From positions 50,553 to 114,552 of the forward strand of contig JBFLZC010000016.1 of assembly GCA_040756375.1 (NCBI GenBank): 64,000 bases of DNA, given 5' to 3'. A program made the translations under genes and the position numbers. This document shows, in pieces, positions 26,246-34,357 of the stretch. The notes below the pieces were generated by a model. That model ran no database searches and was not told where the DNA came from. It saw only the letters and a list, made by a program, of their open reading frames with translations. Position 1 is the first letter of the stretch. The number at the start of each line of letters is the position of its first letter. This DNA is from VGSG01 sp040756375. GTDB taxonomy: Bacteria > Desulfobacterota > Desulfomonilia > Desulfomonilales > Desulfomonilaceae.

Positions 26246-26366
26246 TCGGGCCCGGGACGTATTTCCGGCGACCTTTAAGGCAAATCCTTGAATTACCAGT
26301 CTGAAATTGCTATTCGAGCCTTTGGGTTTACGGCCGATCTTTCTGAAACTGACGCGATAAGGCCAC

Positions 26367-27767
26367 ATGTATAAACAGTATCGACGCTATCGCAGATTCC
26401 TCGTTCTCGCCGACCTGATTCTGACCGCTGCGGTTTTCGCCCTGATCGTGGAATTACGTCCCTATTTGCCCGGCCGAATCGTTGACTCTCTGGAAGCGTA
26501 TCACACGCCCCAAATCTATCTAACGGTTCTCCTGCTTTGGCATGTCCTGTTTGCCACCAGCGGAGTGTATGAGCTCTCGCGACTCCCCTATTTCACCAAG
26601 CAATTGGGGATCTTTACTTCTTCGTATTGTCTGGCGGTCTTTATCTTTGCGGGCTTCCTCTACTTCACGTTCAGAGACCTTTCCCGCATGTTGGTCATCT
26701 ACTTCAGCATTACCAACTATTTTGTGCTCCTCCTCCTCCGATATGGGCTCACGGTCTATCTGGCCAAGAAATCATGGGGCATCGATCGAACGCCTGTGCT
26801 GATTGTCGGCATTACCGACAACGGCCTCCACGCGGCACAGACGATCAACACGCATCACAGTTCCGTGTACTCGGTGATAGGTTTTGCCGAGGACAAGCCA
26901 CCCGCGGATCAGGCGTTGCCCGCGCCGGTGATTGGTGCTCTTGCGGATGTGCCCCGACTGGTTAAGGAACACCGGGTAGAGCTGGTCATGATAGCGCTGC
27001 CGGAGAGTCGGTCCGCGGAAGCGGAGCGATTGATCATGGACTTGTACGGTCTCCCTGTTCGCATCTACGTGGTTCCCGATCTCTTCAAGCTGACCCTGCT
27101 CCAATCCGAGATAGAAACGTTCGGCGACCTCATGGTTATCGGCATCAGAGAACCCGCGATAGAGGGGTTCCGACGAGTTGCAAAGAGGCTGTTCGACCTA
27201 GTTACCAGTTCCCTTCTGCTCCTGCTCACCTGGCCGCTCTTCGCGATCATAGCTTTGGCTATCAAGCTTGATTCTCCCGGGCCTATCGTCTACAGAGCTA
27301 GGAGAGTAGGCGAGAACGGCAAGATCTTCGAGATGCTCAAATTTCGTTCCATGGTTGTGGGGGCCGAGAGCCTCCAGGTGCGGGTCGTGAGAACAGACGA
27401 GCAAGGACGGGAGGTCTTCAAGTCTCAGGGAGATCCGAGGGTCACCAGGGTAGGAAAGATCCTGCGCCGCACTTCGCTGGACGAATTGCCTCAACTGATA
27501 AATGTGTTCAAAGGAGAGATGTCTCTCGTAGGTCCCAGACCGGAACAACCCTTTATTACCGAACAGTACGAATACTGGCAGTGGGCGCGACTTGCGGTCC
27601 CGCCGGGCATCACGGGGTGGTGGCAAGTGTCAGGCAGAAGCGATCTCCCCATGCACCTCAACACCCAGTACGATCTCTTCTACGTGAGAAACTATTCCTT
27701 CCTTCTCGATCTGAAAATTCTCATCAAAACCATCGGCGTGGTTCTCAGAGGAAAGGGCGCTTACTAG
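26367..27767 (+). CDS. polyprenyl-phosphate sugar-1-phosphate transferase
   Basis: The 466-aa protein has about five membrane helices, a central nucleotide-binding-like domain (LIVGITDNGLHAAQTI) and a C-terminal bacterial sugar transferase domain. The catalytic part has KLDSPGPIVYRARRVGENGK, FRSM, RRTSLDELPQLINVFKGEMS, LVGPRPEQP and PGITGWWQVSGRS. Such WbaP/WcaJ-type enzymes move a sugar phosphate from a UDP-sugar to undecaprenyl phosphate, starting a polysaccharide repeat unit at the inner membrane. Together with the epimerases and the ligase it marks a small polysaccharide locus; no flippase or polymerase is visible. Confidence 0.94.
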   Translation: MYKQYRRYRRFLVLADLILTAAVFALIVELRPYLPGRIVDSLEAYHTPQIYLTVLLLWHVLFATSGVYELSRLPYFTKQLGIFTSSYCLAVFIFAGFLYFTFRDLSRMLVIYFSITNYFVLLLLRYGLTVYLAKKSWGIDRTPVLIVGITDNGLHAAQTINTHHSSVYSVIGFAEDKPPADQALPAPVIGALADVPRLVKEHRVELVMIALPESRSAEAERLIMDLYGLPVRIYVVPDLFKLTLLQSEIETFGDLMVIGIREPAIEGFRRVAKRLFDLVTSSLLLLLTWPLFAIIALAIKLDSPGPIVYRARRVGENGKIFEMLKFRSMVVGAESLQVRVVRTDEQGREVFKSQGDPRVTRVGKILRRTSLDELPQLINVFKGEMSLVGPRPEQPFITEQYEYWQWARLAVPPGITGWWQVSGRSDLPMHLNTQYDLFYVRNYSFLLDLKILIKTIGVVLRGKGAY

Positions 27768-27965
27768 AAGCGATTGCAGGACCTGGAGCTTTTGGAAGCG
27801 TTGCCGGGAGATTCTTGCCCTAGCTCAGGAAGTCAAGGTACTATACCTCTCATTTAACGAGTGGTACACAATACGGGGACAGGCCACTGCGATCTCCTCG
27901 ACAGGTCTCGAATCTTGAGGAACTCCAGTTTCAAACGCACGGGTGACCCACGCAGGATGATTTCC

Positions 27966-30011
27966 ATGACCAATGTAGAGAACCCAAATTTCAAGTTCAA
28001 GGATCAGCTAACAAGGCTCAGTGAGAAAGTGGACCAGCTTGCAGCGCGTAGAGCGGTACAGCAGAAAACCGGGGGAGTCCTTGAGATGGTGGCTGAAATC
28101 CGCCGGGTGGTGAAAGATTGTGAACGAGAGTGGACAAAGGCCGCCGATATCCTTGAGGGAGAGATTCAAAAGCTTAGGCTCGAGAATGAGATGCTCCAAG
28201 CAAAGGGTGCGCTCCACGAAGCTGTTTTCGAGAATTCCGACGATGGAATAGTGATAACCACAAAGACGGGGAATTTCCTGGCTGTGAATCAGGGTTTCGT
28301 TCGCTTGGTCGGCTGTAAAACCAAAGAGGAGGTCCTTGCCAGAAGAATTCAGGATTTTTATGCAAAACCTAGCCAACGCACTCAAATGCGGCGAAAAGTG
28401 GATCGGTCCGGAGTCGCAACAAACTTTGAACTCAAGCTTCGGCGGATCGATGGGAGCGATCTTGATACTCTCCACACCATCAATGCTCGTTTGGACAGCG
28501 AGGGCCGAATCAGCGGATATCAGGGGATCATGCGGGACATTACGGAACAAAAGCTAGCCCGAAAGGCACTGCAAGAGGCCCGCGACGAACTCCAAATACG
28601 CGTCCAGGAACGCACTGCCGCGCTGGCGGAAGCAAATGCTCGCCTCAAAGCTGAAATTGCTGAGAGGGCTCGTGCCCAAGAAGCGCTAATCCTCAGCGAG
28701 GAGCGGATGAGAGCGATTTTCGACGCGGCCACGGAATGCATATTCATAAAGAATCGTTCACTAAAGTATACGCTGGTGAATCCATATATGGCAAACCTGC
28801 TGGAACTGCCCGCAGGCGATATCTTCGGCCGGATCGATGAAGAGCTTTTCGGACACGAAGCGGGACAGCACCTCAGACAGGTGGACCAACGAGTGCTGGC
28901 GGGGGAAACGATTGAAGAAGAACATACCCGGCCAGTGAAAGGCTTGCCCACAACGTTTTTGGACGTACGCTCACCTATCCGAAACAGCAGGGGACAGATC
29001 ATTGGTATATGCGGGATATCACGAAACATAACAGACCGAAGCAGGATTTTTTCCCTCAATGAGGGTACGGCAGAGGAATATCTTTCCCCTGCCATGCGCG
29101 CCGCACTGGCCAGAGCCAGCGTTGCCGCTAATTCCGATCTCATAGTGCTCATCGAAGGAGAAAGTGGCAGCGGGAAAGACTACGTGGCGCGCTACATTCA
29201 CAATAACTCGAAGCGCAGCGGCGGCCCGTTCTATGCCATCAATTGTGCTGCCATTACCGAAGATTTGGCCGAATCCGAACTGTTCGGGCATGAAGCGGGG
29301 GCCTTCACTGGCGCAATAAGGCGCAAACGAGGACTCGTCGAGTTGGCTGAGGGTGGGACTCTGCTATTGAACGAAATCGGAGAGCTGTCATTACCGATAC
29401 AGGCCAAATTGCTCACCTTCCTGGACACATTCTCATTCACCCGCGTTGGCGGTGAAAAGAGTGTGACGGTCAACGTTCGGATTATGGCCGCCACCAATAG
29501 AGATTTGAGTCAAGCTGTCTCCAGGGGTGAGTTTCGGCGAGACCTTTTCTTTCGTCTGAATGTGTACGGGATCCGAGTACCGCCCTTACGTGAAAGGCTT
29601 GCAGATATACCGGTGCTGACGCGACAGATCGTCGGCCAACTGGCCCGAGAGCTTCGGCTTACAGCGGGATTGAGCATTCGTCCTGAAGATATGGAAAAAC
29701 TGATGACGTACTCCTGGCCGGGAAACGTACGGGAACTGAAGAATGTCTTGGAGCGCTCGGTTATGCTTTCCGAGGGGCCGGATTTGAGGCTTGATTTCTT
29801 GGAACCGGCAGAGCCTCATCAATGTGAATCACCCTGGACTGTGGAATTTCCGCCTTCTCCATCCATCACTTCGGTGTTGGGGGAACTCAGACGCCGGTTC
29901 ATAGAGCTGGCGTTGCAACGGACTGCCGGCAACAAGTGTGCCGCAGCACGTATTTTGGGTATTTCTCGATATGCACTTCAGCGCCAGATGAAAGTTCTGA
30001 AGATGTGCTGA
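27966..30011 (+). CDS. PAS-PAS sigma54-dependent activator
   Basis: The 681-aa protein has an N-terminal coiled coil, two PAS domains (about 75-190 and 235-350) joined by a coiled linker, a sigma54-interaction AAA+ domain and a Fis-type helix-turn-helix (NKCAAARILGISRYALQRQM). Walker A is GESGSGKD (near 398-405) and the sigma54-contact loop is GAFTGA. The Walker B strand reads LLLNEIGE, with Asn469 where Asp is usual. Arginine finger and sensor segments (FRRDLFFRLNVYGIRVPPLRER, WPGNVRELKN) are present. PAS input suggests a small-molecule or redox signal. Three palindromes and a sigma54 promoter follow the stop codon, so it most likely drives the ligase operon next door. ATG at 27957 is an alternative start. 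Confidence 0.93.
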   Translation: MTNVENPNFKFKDQLTRLSEKVDQLAARRAVQQKTGGVLEMVAEIRRVVKDCEREWTKAADILEGEIQKLRLENEMLQAKGALHEAVFENSDDGIVITTKTGNFLAVNQGFVRLVGCKTKEEVLARRIQDFYAKPSQRTQMRRKVDRSGVATNFELKLRRIDGSDLDTLHTINARLDSEGRISGYQGIMRDITEQKLARKALQEARDELQIRVQERTAALAEANARLKAEIAERARAQEALILSEERMRAIFDAATECIFIKNRSLKYTLVNPYMANLLELPAGDIFGRIDEELFGHEAGQHLRQVDQRVLAGETIEEEHTRPVKGLPTTFLDVRSPIRNSRGQIIGICGISRNITDRSRIFSLNEGTAEEYLSPAMRAALARASVAANSDLIVLIEGESGSGKDYVARYIHNNSKRSGGPFYAINCAAITEDLAESELFGHEAGAFTGAIRRKRGLVELAEGGTLLLNEIGELSLPIQAKLLTFLDTFSFTRVGGEKSVTVNVRIMAATNRDLSQAVSRGEFRRDLFFRLNVYGIRVPPLRERLADIPVLTRQIVGQLARELRLTAGLSIRPEDMEKLMTYSWPGNVRELKNVLERSVMLSEGPDLRLDFLEPAEPHQCESPWTVEFPPSPSITSVLGELRRRFIELALQRTAGNKCAAARILGISRYALQRQMKVLKMC

Positions 30012-30041
30012 GCGGGTACCGCCCATACGATGCCTGTAATC

Positions 30042-30055
30042 GGGCGATTTCGCAC
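30042..30055. promoter_or_regulatory. upstream activator site 1 (imperfect)
   Basis: GGGCGATTTCGCAC matches the palindrome GGGCGATATCGCCC (30109) at 12 of 14 positions. It is the first of three related sites between the activator gene and the sigma54 promoter. Confidence 0.62.
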
Positions 30056-30068
30056 AAACTGAATTAGC

Positions 30069-30082
30069 AGGTGATATTGCCT
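30069..30082. promoter_or_regulatory. upstream activator site 2 (weaker match)
   Basis: AGGTGATATTGCCT matches the 14-base palindrome at 10 of 14 positions and keeps its GATAT core. Its start is 27 bases after site 1 and 40 bases before site 3. Confidence 0.5.
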
Positions 30083-30108
30083 TGTTAACCGAATAATCTC
30101 CATTTATT

Positions 30109-30122
30109 GGGCGATATCGCCC
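30109..30122. promoter_or_regulatory. upstream activator site 3 (perfect palindrome)
   Basis: GGGCGATATCGCCC is a perfect 14-base palindrome, about 110 bases upstream of the -24/-12 promoter, a usual distance for an enhancer-binding protein. Confidence 0.68.
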
Positions 30123-30232
30123 TAGCGTCTCCGGAGAATGGCTTGATCCTGGCCCGAATCCGTCATTGACAGCTTCCCTTAACATCCCAACAGGATTAGC
30201 TTTTTCCCATCTTTGTCTCCACCCGATAATAC

Positions 30233-30248
30233 TGGCACGGAGTGTGCA
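30233..30248 (+). promoter_or_regulatory. sigma54 (-24/-12) promoter
   Basis: TGGCACGGAGTGTGCA has GG (30234-30235) and GC (30246-30247) exactly ten bases apart and fits the consensus TGGCAC-N5-TTGCA except for one base. Transcription would start near 30259, giving a leader of about 250 bases before the ligase gene at 30509. Confidence 0.78.
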
Positions 30249-30439
30249 CATTAAAGACCCCATGGTGGCCGACACTTTGCTACCGCGGGAGCAGTAACTT
30301 TGCCTGCCGCGGGTTCCGCCCAAAGCACAGGAGTGTGAGAGTTTCTTATCATTAGCGACGCCTTGTTGCGGCCCCCTAACAGGCGAAGGCGCAGACCTTC
30401 GAGCTAATACGGCTGCTGGGGGGCAGGTCATTCTGTTCC

Positions 30440-30451
30440 TAATGGCCATTA
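30440..30451. promoter_or_regulatory. 12-bp palindrome in the leader of the ligase operon
   Basis: TAATGGCCATTA is a perfect palindrome about 58 bases upstream of the ligase start codon. It lies inside the predicted leader, so it could be a further operator. No other copy is seen. Confidence 0.35.
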
Positions 30452-30508
30452 ACGCCTCCGTTGTGTCCGGGCGTTCAGGTCCTGGTCAAGTACCTCTGTG
30501 AGGAGAAA

Positions 30509-31849
30509 ATGAATAAGGAAGTCCCGTACTGGAATCCGTATCTGGAAACACTCACGCGAGACCGGCTAGAAAGGTTACAGCTCAAGAAGTTCAAACAAAT
30601 TGTCACGTGGGCCTATGACAACTCTCGGTTTCATCGCACGCTTTACCAAGATGCAGGCGTGCACCCCGATGATATCAACTCGCTGGCAGATGTGTGCAGG
30701 GTGCCGAGGGTTGAAAAGTCCATGATGCAGCCGATTCAGCGAAAGCATCCCTTTCCGTACGGTGATGCGCTCTGCGTCGATCTGGAGGATGTCTGTGTCT
30801 TTCGCCAGACCAGTGGAACCACGGGGCAGCCGGTCTATCAACCCGACACTTGGCAAGATTGGGAGTGGTGGTCGGACTGTTGGGCCACCTTGTTGTGGGC
30901 ACAGGGTTATCGGCCTTCCGATCGCGTGTTTCTTCCCTTTGGGTACAATGTGTTTGTAGCGTTTTGGGCCGCCCACTATGCCTCGGAGAAGATAGGCTGT
31001 GAGACGGTCCCGGGAGGCGTGCTGGACACAAAATCTCGCGTGCTCAAAATCCAAGAATTGCAAGCCACTGCGCTCATGGCCACACCAACGTATATTCTGG
31101 GGATGGCCGACACGGCACGCAATCAACTTCATCTGGACCCTGCCGCACTTCCGATTAGTAAGATCACTTGCGCTGGGGAGCCCGGTGCACTGATTCCCGC
31201 GACCAAGAAACGTATCGAAGAAGCATGGGGCGCGAAAGTTTACGACCATGCCGGCGCGACCGAGATAGGAGCCTGGGGCTTCGAATGTTCCAGCCAACCG
31301 GCAGCTCTCCATGTCAACGAGGCAATGTTTCTTGCCGAGGTTGAAGACGTGGAAACGGGGAAACCGTTAACTGAACCGGGGCAAAAGGGTAAGCTCGTTA
31401 TCACGGCCCTGGATAGGTTTGCTCAGCCATGCATTCGGTTCGATTCCAAGGACATCGTTGAGATCGGTGACGACCGGTGTGAATGCGGTCGCACCTATAA
31501 ACTGTTCAAGGGAGGAGTAGTCGGACGAGCCGATGACATAACTAAGGTCAAGGGGGTGCTCTTAGCCCCGTCCGCGATTGAGGATGTGGTTCGTTCCATT
31601 CGAGGTCTCGGCAATGAATATGAAGTGATCGTCGACAAGCACGGGGATGCCGACAATATTACACTGAAAGTTGAATTGATAGAAGATTCGGTTGCCACGG
31701 CAATTGACGAACTTAAGGGCCAACTTGCGACCCAGCTTCGTCTCAAGACCAACCTTGGTTACAACCTGGAATTCTTTCCACCCAATAGCTTACCGCGCTA
31801 CGAAGTAAAGGCCAGGCGATTCAAAGACTTGAGGAAGAGGAGCATGTAG
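30509..31849 (+). CDS. phenylacetate-CoA ligase-like AMP-forming ligase
   Basis: The 446-aa protein is a PaaK-type adenylate-forming ligase, probably joining an aromatic or other carboxylic acid to CoA with ATP. The loop FRQTSGTTGQPVYQP binds phosphate; CAGEPGALIP, YDHAGATEIGAWG, RFDSKDIVEIGDDRCECGRT and the C-terminal LPRYEVKARRF follow the family order. ATG at 30509 has AGGAG five bases upstream. It is the first gene after the sigma54 promoter. The next gene starts four bases after its stop and a solute-binding protein gene follows, so import and CoA activation of one substrate is a fair guess. Confidence 0.93.
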   Translation: MNKEVPYWNPYLETLTRDRLERLQLKKFKQIVTWAYDNSRFHRTLYQDAGVHPDDINSLADVCRVPRVEKSMMQPIQRKHPFPYGDALCVDLEDVCVFRQTSGTTGQPVYQPDTWQDWEWWSDCWATLLWAQGYRPSDRVFLPFGYNVFVAFWAAHYASEKIGCETVPGGVLDTKSRVLKIQELQATALMATPTYILGMADTARNQLHLDPAALPISKITCAGEPGALIPATKKRIEEAWGAKVYDHAGATEIGAWGFECSSQPAALHVNEAMFLAEVEDVETGKPLTEPGQKGKLVITALDRFAQPCIRFDSKDIVEIGDDRCECGRTYKLFKGGVVGRADDITKVKGVLLAPSAIEDVVRSIRGLGNEYEVIVDKHGDADNITLKVELIEDSVATAIDELKGQLATQLRLKTNLGYNLEFFPPNSLPRYEVKARRFKDLRKRSM

Positions 31850-31852
31850 AAG

Positions 31853-32020
31853 ATGGAAGGCCGGTATTCGCTTGCACAAATGCGCAAAACCGTTGAAACC
31901 CTCGCTGCTCTAGCTCAACAACTTTGCGAAGCTTCAGAAGATTTTCCCGCGGTGAACCGTAATAGCAAACGGGTCCTCGCTTCGGTGCAGATGCTGAAAA
32001 TCAACTTAGAGGAAACGTAA
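31853..32020 (+). CDS. 55-aa small protein in ligase operon
   Basis: The ATG at 31853 lies four bases after the ligase stop and a purine-rich GAGGAAGAGGAG stretch serves as ribosome site. The product is a short helical protein (MEGRYSLAQMRKTVETLAAL at the N-terminus) with no signal peptide or cysteine pattern. I recognise no family. Tight spacing and helical composition support a real gene, perhaps a partner of the ligase. A 177-base gap follows before the binding-protein gene. Confidence 0.6.
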   Translation: MEGRYSLAQMRKTVETLAALAQQLCEASEDFPAVNRNSKRVLASVQMLKINLEET

Positions 32021-32197
32021 GGGCGCGTCCCTCGGCAACCGGTCACAGACAAGGAAATAAGCAGAGAGAGGCTGGAGGATCTGATCGTCCGGTGCATCTC
32101 GCGCGTAGGCAACTGCGACTGAGGTCTTCCGTGGTGCACTCCCACCTATATAGGGGGTTCTCGCCACAATCTCTTGCGAGGAGGAGGTTGGTGGGTC

Positions 32198-33418
32198 ATG
32201 AAAAGATCAATCATCGTTTCCCTGTGCCTACTGGTACTTTTCTCATCGAAAGCTCTGCCTGCGGATCCCGTAAAAATAGGATTCATGTTCTTCATGTCCG
32301 GTCGAGGCGCGGTTCATGGGACTGTAGGAAGACAGGGGGCTGAAATCGCCGTGGCTGAGGTGAATGCATCAGGAGGTATCCTGGGTCGGGAGGTGGTAGG
32401 AGTTTTCAAAGATGAAGGGACCCCGGATTCGGCAATCAAAATAGTTGAAGATCTTGTCAACACGGATAAGGTGAATGCAATAATAGGGGTAATATCCAGC
32501 GCGGTGGCCCCGCGCGTGGCTGCCGCTGCCAAGAGCCTGCAAGTCCCACTGCTGATCACCACAGCGCAAACCACGGTGGTCACGGGGCCACAATGCAACC
32601 GGTACACGTTTCGAATCACCTGGAACAATGACCAGGCTTTGAAGACGGTTGCTCTCGTTGCCGCCGAGCTGCCGGCAAAGACGTGGACCACCATCGGTCC
32701 GAATTACGCATTGGGCTGGGAGACCTGGGATCTGTTTCAAAAGTACTTGAAAGAGATCAAACCCGAAATGACCTTCTTGCCTAAGTCAGAAGTGGTGTTC
32801 GCACCCATGGACACGGTGGACTGGAAGGCTCACATCAAAACTCTGGAAGCATCGAAGGCCGAAGGAGTTCTGGTCTCATTGTGGGGAGGCAATCTCGTCG
32901 ACTTCGTGCGAGAGGCGGGGGAGGTGGGATTTCTCGATGGGAAACGCACAGTCTTATGCGCTGTGGCATCAGAGAGTGAATTGGTGGCGCTTGGAAGTCA
33001 AGCGCCTGCCGGTTTCTGGGTAGTGACCCCATACTGGTCCAAAGCCAATCCCACTCGGGTTAACGACAAGTTCGTAGAAGCTTACAGAGAAAAGTTCGGA
33101 AGCCCGCCTTCCTACCAGGCCCAGTTTGCGTATGCCGGCGTGAAAGCGTATGCTGAGGCTGCCAGGAAGGCCGGAACGATAAACTCCGACGCCGTAGTCA
33201 AATCGTTGGAGGGGCTCACTATGGAACTTCCGGTTGGCCGGTTGACGATACGGCCCGAGGATCATCAAGCCCTTTTCCAGGGGGTCGCCGGGAGGGTGTC
33301 TTCCAGTTTCGAGTTTACCAAGCTCAGGAGGCCGTTCAGGGGATTGGATTCGATCAAACGCTTTCCCGCTGAGCGAATAGCCGTTCCGGTTGAAGAGACA
33401 GGGTGTCGGATGCAGTGA
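32198..33418 (+). CDS. ABC transporter periplasmic binding protein (LivJ-like)
   Basis: The 406-aa protein has a signal peptide (1-21, ending SKALPA) and the type I periplasmic binding fold of leucine/amide/aromatic-acid transporters (IGFMFFMSGRGAVHGTVGRQ, GIVG-like IIGVISSAVAPRVAAAAK, and YQAQFAYAGVKAYAEAARKAG). GGAGG lies seven bases before the ATG at 32198. No permease or ATPase genes of the Liv type are in the window, so it is an orphan that must use a distant transporter or work as a sensor protein. Its position behind the ligase suggests the same substrate. Confidence 0.92.
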   Translation: MKRSIIVSLCLLVLFSSKALPADPVKIGFMFFMSGRGAVHGTVGRQGAEIAVAEVNASGGILGREVVGVFKDEGTPDSAIKIVEDLVNTDKVNAIIGVISSAVAPRVAAAAKSLQVPLLITTAQTTVVTGPQCNRYTFRITWNNDQALKTVALVAAELPAKTWTTIGPNYALGWETWDLFQKYLKEIKPEMTFLPKSEVVFAPMDTVDWKAHIKTLEASKAEGVLVSLWGGNLVDFVREAGEVGFLDGKRTVLCAVASESELVALGSQAPAGFWVVTPYWSKANPTRVNDKFVEAYREKFGSPPSYQAQFAYAGVKAYAEAARKAGTINSDAVVKSLEGLTMELPVGRLTIRPEDHQALFQGVAGRVSSSFEFTKLRRPFRGLDSIKRFPAERIAVPVEETGCRMQ

Positions 33419-33438
33419 GTGTCAGAAGCTACTGCACT

Positions 33439-33548
33439 GTTATGACCTTGCCTGCAAGAACTGGTTCGGGTTTGTGGCGTGACGCCACCGGAGAACTAGG
33501 TGTGCGGTACCGGTCGATGGCAGGGGTATTCCTCTCGGAAGTCATAAC
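33439..33548 (+). other. multi-hairpin region bounded by an 8-bp stem
   Basis: GTTATGAC (33439-33446) pairs perfectly with GTCATAAC (33541-33548). Between them lie CTTG-CCTG-CAAG, GTGGCG-TGA-CGCCAC (33474-33488) and a GAGA/TCTC stem. The piece lies just after the binding-protein gene and before the promoter of the response regulator gene, so it could be a 3' untranslated structure or a small RNA. There is no T-run. Confidence 0.35.
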
Positions 33549-33622
33549 GACTCTGCGGGGTCCGTGCATGTATTGAGTTCAGCCCCCTGTTCCATTTGCA
33601 CATCGGACAGGGTCGAAAACGG

Positions 33623-33651
33623 TTGACAGAAAGGTTTGATTTCGGTACGAT
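33623..33651 (+). promoter_or_regulatory. sigma70-type promoter of response regulator/TRAP genes
   Basis: TTGACA (33623-33628) and TACGAT (33646-33651) are 17 bases apart, a near-consensus promoter about 120 bases upstream of the response regulator start. Confidence 0.72.
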
Positions 33652-33778
33652 CACGGCTGACTTTCCACAAAGTAGGAAATGGCGCAGAGAAATCGCTTGT
33701 TCACCGTGGTGAATAATGCGACTGTGTCACATCCGGTCCTCGGTTGCCTGAGCGCACCCCTTTTCCAGAGAAGATCTC

Positions 33779-34264
33779 ATGCCTGATCTCCAAATCCTAA
33801 AAGGAAGAGAATTCCTGGCAGTGGATGACGAGCCTGATGTGCTTGACGTGATCACCGAACTGCTGCCTGATTCGCACATCACCACAGCCGGCGATTATGA
33901 ATCTGCGCGGCAACTTTTACTCACGAGAAAGTTCGACTTAGTTATCCTCGACATTATGGGCGTGAACGGATTTGCTCTCCTGGAACTGTGCAAGGAAAGA
34001 GACCTGCCCGCAGCCATGCTCACGGCCCATTCCATAACAGTGGAGAGCGTCAACAAGTCGCTGAAGCTGGGTGCGGTCTCGTTCCTGCCCAAGGATGAAT
34101 TGGCCAGACTCCCGGAGCTGGTGGCCGAGATCCTGGAGGGCCTCGCGGAAGGGAAGAGCCACTGGGAGAAGCTCTTTCAGAGGCTAGGTCCTTTCTTCAA
34201 AGAGCGGATCGGCCTGACTTGGGAAGAGCTGGAGAAACCTAAACAGCCGCCGTATATGTATTGA
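33779..34264 (+). CDS. single-domain response regulator
   Basis: The 161-aa protein has one receiver domain: acidic pocket Asp16/Asp17, phospho-acceptor Asp58 (LVILDIM), Thr82 and Lys105 (FLPKDE). The last 40 residues are a helical tail with no DNA-binding domain (ERIGLTWEELEKPKQPPYMY), so it acts by protein contact. It starts 93 bases before the TRAP binding-protein gene and probably shares its promoter, hinting at signalling linked to the transported substrate. No kinase is adjacent. Confidence 0.92.
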   Translation: MPDLQILKGREFLAVDDEPDVLDVITELLPDSHITTAGDYESARQLLLTRKFDLVILDIMGVNGFALLELCKERDLPAAMLTAHSITVESVNKSLKLGAVSFLPKDELARLPELVAEILEGLAEGKSHWEKLFQRLGPFFKERIGLTWEELEKPKQPPYMY

Positions 34265-34357
34265 ACGTACAGACGCAGGTGTAAGAGGATTCTTTTCTCT
34301 GTGCCTGATTCTTGCTCCGGCCCTGCCGGGCAGAAGATAACGACCAGGAGGTTGACC

